This document shows, piece after piece, positions 59,021-64,000 of a stretch of DNA of 64,000 nucleotides. Position 1 is the first letter of the stretch. Each line of letters starts with the position of its first letter. Source of the DNA: Rhizobium sp. TH2 (GTDB taxonomy: Bacteria > Pseudomonadota > Alphaproteobacteria > Rhizobiales > Rhizobiaceae); assembly GCF_024707525.1 (NCBI RefSeq), contig NZ_CP062231.1, forward strand, positions 4,464,001 through 4,528,000. The letters run 5' to 3'. The notes beneath the pieces are model-generated. The model searched no databases, was not told the DNA's origin, and saw only the letters and a program-made list of their open reading frames with translations. A program made the position numbers and the translations under genes.

Positions 59021-60124
59021 TCAGGCCTGCAGCGACGCCATCAGGAAGGTGAAACCGAACAGAGTGACGCAGATGGCGCCGAGGATTTCGATAGCATTCG
59101 CGAGACGTACGCGGCCCGAACCCGAGTCGAGGAATTTCAGCGCGAAGTCCTTGGCCGTGACCGAGAGCGTCGCAAGGGCCGACACCGTGATCGCGGTGCC
59201 CAGCGACATTGTGAGCACCGAAAGCAGACCGCCGAGATAAAGTCCGTTGAGGAAGGAGAAGGTCAGCACGAAGATTGCACCCGTGCAGGGACGCAGGCCG
59301 ACCGCGACGATGGCGCTCCAGGCATCCATAAGCGAGAATTTTTCGCCAGCCACGAGATCGGGTGTTGGCGCATGGCTGTGGCCGCAGACCTCGCAGACCT
59401 CCCCGGAATGCGCATGGAAATGCTGCGCGTGGCCATGATCGTGCGCGTGATGATGCAGATGGTCGTGATGGGAATGATGATGGTCATGGTGATCGTGATG
59501 ACTGCCGCCGGCCAACGCCAGTTCCGGCCCGGCGAAATTCAGCACCGGACGGCGCAGCATGCCCCGCGTCTTGCGATAGAGAAGATAGAGGCCGAACGCC
59601 ATGATCGCGGCGAAAGACAGCACTTCCAGCCATTTGGCGGCATCGGTCATGGTGAACGTCGTGCCGCGCAGAATGAGGAAGCCGGCGCCGGTGACGAGGA
59701 CCGCGGTCGCGCCCTGCAGGAAGGCCGACATGAACGAGATCAGCACGCCGCGCTTCAGTTCGGTTTCGTTGGCGATCATATAGGAGGAGATCACCGCCTT
59801 GCCGTGGCCGGGGCCGGCTGCGTGGAAAACGCCATACAGGAACGAGACGCCAACCAGCCACCAGAGCTGCCAGACATCGGTACGCATGGCCTTCAGTGAG
59901 GCAGTTAGCGCCCGGTAGAATTCCTGCTGCCGTGCGTTGATGAAGGTCAGCACGTGCTGAAGCCACGGCATATAGGCCATCACGAACGCCGAAGGCTGCG
60001 CGCCGGGTTCGGTGTTGCCGAGCCCCAGCGAGGATTGTGCATGGGCGAGCGTGGCGGTGGCAAACAGAGCGACAATCATGATCATCAGAGGGGGGTGAAT
60101 TCCACGCTGCAATGAAACCATCAT
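59021..60124 (-). CDS. NicO-family nickel/cobalt transporter with histidine-rich loop
   Basis: This 367-residue membrane protein of the RcnA/NicO family has six or seven helices, GVFHAAGPGHGKAVISSYM (HxxxPGHG-type metal motif) and GLRPCTGAIFVLTFS. Between helices it carries a ~30-residue loop with around twenty histidines, expected to bind nickel or cobalt. ATG 60124 overlaps the DUF1007 stop by four bases. Direction (uptake or efflux) cannot be read from sequence; RcnA relatives export. Confidence 0.92.
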   Translation of the reverse strand: MMVSLQRGIHPPLMIMIVALFATATLAHAQSSLGLGNTEPGAQPSAFVMAYMPWLQHVLTFINARQQEFYRALTASLKAMRTDVWQLWWLVGVSFLYGVFHAAGPGHGKAVISSYMIANETELKRGVLISFMSAFLQGATAVLVTGAGFLILRGTTFTMTDAAKWLEVLSFAAIMAFGLYLLYRKTRGMLRRPVLNFAGPELALAGGSHHDHHDHHHSHHDHLHHHAHDHGHAQHFHAHSGEVCEVCGHSHAPTPDLVAGEKFSLMDAWSAIVAVGLRPCTGAIFVLTFSFLNGLYLGGLLSVLTMSLGTAITVSALATLSVTAKDFALKFLDSGSGRVRLANAIEILGAICVTLFGFTFLMASLQA

Positions 60125-60762
60125 TTGCACGTCACCTCCATCCGGGTGGCAAAGAGCTTCGTCATGTCAGTGCCCGTCGGGTCGGTGAAGAAGGCATCGG
60201 TCAGCGTCGATTTGTTCTCGGCGATCACCGTATCCGCGTCGGGCCGCACAATGGCATGGGTGCAGGCCTTGAAATCTCCCATCAGCACCAGGTCACCATC
60301 TGTCGGGAAGTCAATTGAGGCGTAAAGTGTGGGATCGTAGACGCCGAAGGTCAGCTTGCCCTTCAGCGGCATCGGTGCCGCAGGCTTGACAGCGAAGAAC
60401 ATCAGGATCTGGCCATCCTTGTAATCGACATTGATCACGTCGGGCTTGGCGACGCCGACAAGTTTTCCGTCAACCGTGAGTGAGGTGTAATAGTTGAACT
60501 CCTGCAGCGAGGCGAGGACGGTCTTGCCGATCTCCTCGAGTTCCGGCGGGTCGAGCACCAGATTGGTGTTCTTGTCAAAGTCCATCAACACGCTCGAGGA
60601 AAACACCTCGTCGAAGCGCCAGATATTGTGGAGTTCGGCGATATGGCCGTCGCTGCCGGCTACGACTTCCAGCCGCGCATCCGCAAACACATGTGGATGG
60701 GCCTTCGCCGCCATCGGCAATGCCGCCAATATGGCTGCGAGCGGCAGAAATTTCTTCAGCAT
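60121..60762 (-). CDS. DUF1007 periplasmic protein
   Basis: This 213-residue protein has a signal peptide (MLKKFLPLAAILAALPMAAKA) directly followed by HPHVFADARLEVV, the DUF1007 hallmark in which histidines at the mature N-terminus probably bind metal. ATG 60762 is chosen because the longer frame adds 14 residues ahead of the signal. It overlaps the NicO gene by four bases, and DUF1007 with NicO is a recurrent pair, so it likely acts as the metal-handling partner. Confidence 0.92.
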   Translation of the reverse strand: MLKKFLPLAAILAALPMAAKAHPHVFADARLEVVAGSDGHIAELHNIWRFDEVFSSSVLMDFDKNTNLVLDPPELEEIGKTVLASLQEFNYYTSLTVDGKLVGVAKPDVINVDYKDGQILMFFAVKPAAPMPLKGKLTFGVYDPTLYASIDFPTDGDLVLMGDFKACTHAIVRPDADTVIAENKSTLTDAFFTDPTGTDMTKLFATRMEVTCK

Positions 60763-60832
60763 GTCGTGACGATCCCTGAAATCCTGCCCGCGCAGATTTA
60801 CCATGAATGAGTCGAAATTCCGAACGGTGCCG

Positions 60833-61756
60833 TCAATCTATCCGGGCTGCGACACTGTTGCCCACGCCGTTCTTCTTGAACCAGCCATAGAGGAAATCGA
60901 CGAAGCGCCGCACTTTTGCCGGCAGATAGCGCCGGTGCGGATAGATAGCGTAGATGCCGCCGCCCTTGGGGATGAATTCGTCGAGAATGGTGACGAGCTC
61001 GCCGCATTCCGTTTTAGGCTTGGCGACGAAATCCGGGATCATCGCGACGCCTAGCCCCGCGATCGCGGCGCGAGTGGACGCGATCGGCGAATTGACCTCG
61101 ATCGGCCCGGACACCGTTACCGCCTGGCTCAGGCCTTCAGCCGTCTCGAAGCGCCAGTTGTTATAGTAGCGGCTGTTGGTATCGACGATACAGGGCACAT
61201 TGGCGAGATCTGCGGGCACATCGATCGGACCGTATTTTTCCAGCACCGCCGGCGAGACGAAGCAAAATTGCCCGAAATCGCAGAGCTTGCGGGCGATCAT
61301 GCCGGAATCCTCGAGCTTGGTGATGCGGATCGCCGCATCGAAACCCTCCTCGATCAGATCGACGAAGCGATCCTCGGCAATGATCTCCAGCGTGATATCG
61401 GGATGTTCGATGGAGAAATCGATGAGCGATCGGCCGATATCGGCATCGACGAAGCTGCGCGGCACCGAAACCTTGATCCGGCCCTTCAGGTCGGTGGCCC
61501 CTTCGCGCACCAGATCGGCGAGATTGTCGATCTCCTTCAGGATATCCGATGCGGTGCGATAGTAAGTGTGGCCGGCTTCGGTGAGCGAAAACTGCCGCGT
61601 GGTACGATTGAGCAGCAGCGCGCCGAGCTCGTCCTCAAGCTCTTTGACATATTTTGAGAGCAGCGCCTTGGAGCGCCCCATCTTGCGCGCGGCGGCCGAA
61701 TAACCCTCGGCATCCACCACGTCTATGAAGGCGCGCATCCGTGTCAGCGTGTCCAT
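60833..61756 (-). CDS. LysR-family transcriptional regulator
   Basis: This 307-residue regulator has an N-terminal winged helix-turn-helix (RAFIDVVDAEGYSAAARKMGRSKALLSKYVKELEDELG) and a typical inducer-binding region with GYSAAARKMGRS. The KALLSKYVKELE recognition helix and VSVPRSFVDADIGR resemble the YafC/DsdC-like CrgA subgroup. It is transcribed away from the ornithine decarboxylase leader, with 71 bases to the DUF1007 gene. Its target is not evident from adjacency. Confidence 0.92.
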   Translation of the reverse strand: MDTLTRMRAFIDVVDAEGYSAAARKMGRSKALLSKYVKELEDELGALLLNRTTRQFSLTEAGHTYYRTASDILKEIDNLADLVREGATDLKGRIKVSVPRSFVDADIGRSLIDFSIEHPDITLEIIAEDRFVDLIEEGFDAAIRITKLEDSGMIARKLCDFGQFCFVSPAVLEKYGPIDVPADLANVPCIVDTNSRYYNNWRFETAEGLSQAVTVSGPIEVNSPIASTRAAIAGLGVAMIPDFVAKPKTECGELVTILDEFIPKGGGIYAIYPHRRYLPAKVRRFVDFLYGWFKKNGVGNSVAARID

Positions 61757-61846
61757 GAAAACCCGATCATAAAAAATTCGTTAAAAGCCTCGCGACGCCA
61801 GTGTTTTAGCACGGGAAATTTTTTTGGGCAGTGGGCAAAAAAAATC

Positions 61847-61875
61847 TTGATTATGACGACGAATATCCCTATCTC
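61847..61875 (+). promoter_or_regulatory. Possible sigma70-type promoter of the ornithine decarboxylase gene
   Basis: TTGATT (61847-61852) and TATCTC (61870-61875) are 17 bases apart, upstream of the long leader. The -10 is weak, so this is a candidate only. Transcription from it would give a leader of about 460 bases before the start codon. Confidence 0.4.
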
Positions 61876-62130
61876 ACGGCTAGCCCAAAGTCGCACGTGC
61901 CCGTGGGTGTCCGCCGGTCCTCTAAGTGGTGAGGAAATCGGTATGGTACCTGGAACTAACCGCTCCAGTCGCAAACCCGGCCTTCCGGATAATGCGAGGA
62001 CATTCGAAGCAACGACGGTGCGGGCCTTTCTGGTGTCTCCCGGCTTTCCATCAGCCGGGGCTACTGAAGAGGCACACCTTCTTTGCCGGAAGTGCGGTTG
62101 GGACATCCCTCCAATCCAAGGCATAATCTG

Positions 62131-62275
62131 AACTCCCGCCATTTCGTGGCGTTGGTTCAAAAAGCCGCGTGATGGCTTTCACGTTTTGGCGCCGGGGTCT
62201 CCACCGGCTGGCGCCGGAACGCAATGTCGTCACCCAGTTTTGCTCTCCGGTTTAGCCGGGGTTTTGCCAATTGGC
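62131..62275 (+). ncRNA. speF-type leader RNA of ornithine decarboxylase
   Basis: In alphaproteobacteria a conserved RNA motif (speF motif) precedes ornithine decarboxylase. Here the region has stacked complementary segments: CCGCCATTTCGTGGCG (62136-62151), AAAGCCGCGTGATGGCTTT (62161-62179), GGCGCCGG...CCGGCTGGCGCC (62189-62216) and CTCCGGTTTAGCCGGGG (62244-62261). It ends ~65 bases before the ATG. Its position and pairing support the assignment; whether it senses polyamines or ornithine is not established. The remaining gene-free 61757-62130 holds further GC-rich hairpins and a candidate promoter. Confidence 0.75.
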
Positions 62276-62341
62276 TAGCGATCACGCCGTTTGAACCCGG
62301 CTGACGCAACGCCCGAGATTTGACTTTGGAAGGGTAATGCC

Positions 62342-63472
62342 ATGACACAGCGCATCCGTGACTTTCTCGCCACCCGACGTCCCGACGGTCCGTGCCTCGT
62401 GGTCGATCTCGATGCCGTCAAGGACAATTTCAAGGCGTTCCGTCATGCCCTGCCCGACAGCATGATCTATTATGCCGTCAAGGCAAACCCGGCTCCTGAA
62501 GTCCTCAGGCTCCTCGCCTCCATGGGTTCCAACTTCGATTGCGCCTCCGTGGCTGAAATCGAAATGGCGCTCGATGCCGGCGCGACACCTGCCCGCATCT
62601 CCTTCGGCAACACGATCAAGAAGGAGCGCGATGTCGCTCGTGCGCATGCACTCGGCATCAACCTCTTCGCCGTCGATAGCCATGAGGAAGTCGAGAAGAT
62701 CGCCCGTGCCGCTCCCGGCGCCCGCGTGTTCTGCCGCGTGCTCACCGATGGCGAAGGCGCCGAGTGGCCGTTGTCGCGCAAGTTCGGCTGCGTGCCGCAG
62801 ATGGCCGTCGATGTGCTCGTCTATGCCCATCAGCTCGGCCTGAACTCCTATGGCGTCTCGTTCCATGTCGGTTCGCAGATGACCAAGGTCGATGCCTGGG
62901 ATTCGGCGCTGTCGGATGCCAAGCGCGTGTTCGTGTCGCTTGCCAAGCAGGGCATCGAACTGAAGATGGTCAATATGGGCGGCGGTTTCCCGACCAAGTA
63001 CCTCAAGGACATCCCGTCCTCCGAGGCCTATGGCCGCGCGATCTTCGCCTCGCTCAAGAAGCACTTCGGCAACAACATTCCGGAGACCATCATCGAGCCA
63101 GGCCGCGGCATGGTCGGCAATGCCGGCGTGATCAAGTCGGAAGTCGTTCTGATCTCGAAGAAGTCGGACAACGACGCCCATCGCTGGGTGTTTCTCGACA
63201 TCGGCAAGTTCGGCGGCCTCGCCGAGACCATGGACGAAGCGATCCGTTATCCGATCCGCACGGAGCGCGACGGCGACGAGATGGAACCCGTCGTGCTCGC
63301 TGGCCCGACCTGCGACTCGGCCGACGTGCTCTACGAGAAGAACATGTATCCGCTGCCGATCACATTGACGATCGGCGACGAGGTTCTGATCGAGGGCACG
63401 GGCGCGTACACGACGACCTACTCGGCGGTCGCCTTCAATGGCTTCGAGCCGTTGAAGTCCTACGTCATCTGA
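62342..63472 (+). CDS. Ornithine/lysine decarboxylase, alanine-racemase fold
   Basis: This 376-residue fold-III PLP decarboxylase makes putrescine from ornithine (possibly cadaverine from lysine). The PLP lysine is Lys47 in IYYAVKANP, EPGRGMVGNAGV binds the cofactor phosphate, and GPTCDSADVLYEKN near residue 320 supplies the catalytic cysteine. GGAAGGG precedes the ATG by about 8 bases. Upstream is a long structured leader that should control its expression. Confidence 0.95.
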   Translation: MTQRIRDFLATRRPDGPCLVVDLDAVKDNFKAFRHALPDSMIYYAVKANPAPEVLRLLASMGSNFDCASVAEIEMALDAGATPARISFGNTIKKERDVARAHALGINLFAVDSHEEVEKIARAAPGARVFCRVLTDGEGAEWPLSRKFGCVPQMAVDVLVYAHQLGLNSYGVSFHVGSQMTKVDAWDSALSDAKRVFVSLAKQGIELKMVNMGGGFPTKYLKDIPSSEAYGRAIFASLKKHFGNNIPETIIEPGRGMVGNAGVIKSEVVLISKKSDNDAHRWVFLDIGKFGGLAETMDEAIRYPIRTERDGDEMEPVVLAGPTCDSADVLYEKNMYPLPITLTIGDEVLIEGTGAYTTTYSAVAFNGFEPLKSYVI

Positions 63473-63559
63473 TACTGCCAGCCCCGTAACCAGCCGGGGC
63501 GGCACTTCACAATTCCTTAGCATCACCGTGAGACTCGGTATTGGGTACGGGAGGCCAAG

Positions 63560-64000
63560 ATGGCCGCTGTTCTTGATTCTGTCCGTGCGCTCTTCGCGCC
63601 AAAAAATGAAAATGCCTTCGCGATCGACCGCGAAAACCCCGGCGACGTGGTGGCCCGCGAGCGCCTGCTCGACACCGCCATGGGTCCGAACCGCCGCCGG
63701 AAATCTTCCGAGGCGATCCGCCGTGGCCGCATTCCGGCCGAAGGGCTGGCGCTCGTCGCCCGCGATACGTCTGGTCATGTGATCGGCACCGTGCGCCTGT
63801 GGGATATCCAGGCCGGCGTAACCCCCGGCGGTCGTGCCGTTCCCGCGCTTCTGCTCGGCCCGCTGGCGGTCGACGCGGCGCATGAGGGCAAGGGTGTCGG
63901 TGCTGCATTGATGCGTGCGGCAATCCTTGAAGCCACCAAACGCGGCCATGGCGCCATTCTGCTCGTCGGCGACGCGCCCTATTACGAGCGCTTCGGCTTT
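63560..64000 (+). CDS. GNAT-family N-acetyltransferase (3' partial)
   Basis: The frame from ATG 63560 runs off the window end after 147 codons. GGGAGG lies five bases before the ATG. The residues LGPLAVDAAHEGKGVGAALMRAAI form the acetyl-CoA-binding motif A (G-x-G-x-G/A type) and DAPYYERFGF matches the YhbS-like C-terminal pattern. It begins 87 bases after the ornithine decarboxylase stop and may be co-transcribed with it. Substrate unknown; a polyamine is only a guess from context. Confidence 0.88.
   Translation, partial: MAAVLDSVRALFAPKNENAFAIDRENPGDVVARERLLDTAMGPNRRRKSSEAIRRGRIPAEGLALVARDTSGHVIGTVRLWDIQAGVTPGGRAVPALLLGPLAVDAAHEGKGVGAALMRAAILEATKRGHGAILLVGDAPYYERFGF

Noticed and set aside
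61847..62131. A 94-codon plus-strand ORF inside the ornithine decarboxylase leader
   Set aside because: Its first ATGs lie within the candidate promoter, there is no ribosome site, and the region is better explained as structured leader RNA. A short regulatory uORF cannot be fully excluded.

Overview
The window is a 64 kb, GC-rich (roughly 60%) chromosomal segment of an alphaproteobacterium of the order Hyphomicrobiales/Rhizobiales, most likely Rhizobiaceae-like. The evidence is the gene set and gene order: a glgP-glgB-glgC-glgA-pgm glycogen cluster, heterotetrameric sarcosine oxidase soxBDAG, an aa3-type cytochrome oxidase subunit IV gene beside three-gene pntAA-pntAB-pntB transhydrogenase, an alanine-racemase-fold ornithine decarboxylase with a speF-type leader RNA, and rhizobial palindromic intergenic repeats. 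Species cannot be named from the sequence alone. No rRNA, tRNA, CRISPR array or intact insertion sequence was seen.

Layout. (1) 1-4017: 5'-truncated ATP-grasp/alpha-E fusion coupled to a transglutaminase-like protein, then a TadG-like von Willebrand factor A protein. (2) 4191-13396: glycogen operon glgP, glgB, glgC, glgA, pgm. (3) 13397-19863: an accessory stretch separating pgm from glgX. It holds a small RTX-repeat protein, a methyltransferase, a phosphoesterase coupled to a kinase-USP fusion, a MarR/MFS pair sharing two identical 18-bp palindromes, three palindromic repeat elements, and a ~410-nt intergenic region packed with GNRA-type hairpins that I read as an orphan HEARO/omega-type non-coding RNA. 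(4) 19864-21807: glgX. (5) 21862-22477: a RelE/ParE-type toxin-antitoxin pair with its operator. (6) 22492-27615: soxBDAG on the minus strand. (7) 27908-35253: rpsU, a TPR lipoprotein, an orphan BrnA antitoxin with a decayed brnT, the transhydrogenase operon, cytochrome oxidase subunit IV, an orphan TRAP binding protein and a PuuD-like amidotransferase. (8) 35229-45373: msrPQ, an acetyltransferase, DUF533, eda, a YafY/WYL regulator, an isolated Mrr-like nuclease, trhO, an aromatic aminotransferase, a cytoplasmic-looking HtrA protease and an FMN reductase. (9) 45375-58215: sugar catabolism, comprising a GH1 beta-glucosidase, a Gfo/Idh dehydrogenase, a TIM-barrel isomerase, a ribose/xylose-type ABC transporter with a divergent LacI regulator and twin operators, and a lacI-xylB-xylA operon. 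(10) 58437-60762: DUF1993 and a NicO/DUF1007 nickel-cobalt transport pair. (11) 60833-64000: a LysR regulator, the speF-type leader, ornithine decarboxylase, and a 3'-truncated GNAT gene.

How it fits together. The glg genes make and break down glycogen: GlgC/GlgA/GlgB synthesise, GlgP/GlgX degrade, and Pgm links them to glucose-6-phosphate. The sugar region takes up and isomerises plant-type sugars under LacI-family control. SoxBDAG feeds one-carbon units from sarcosine into folate. The most unusual element is the structured RNA upstream of glgX: it looks like the RNA half of an IscB/IsrB-type system with no nuclease gene beside it.
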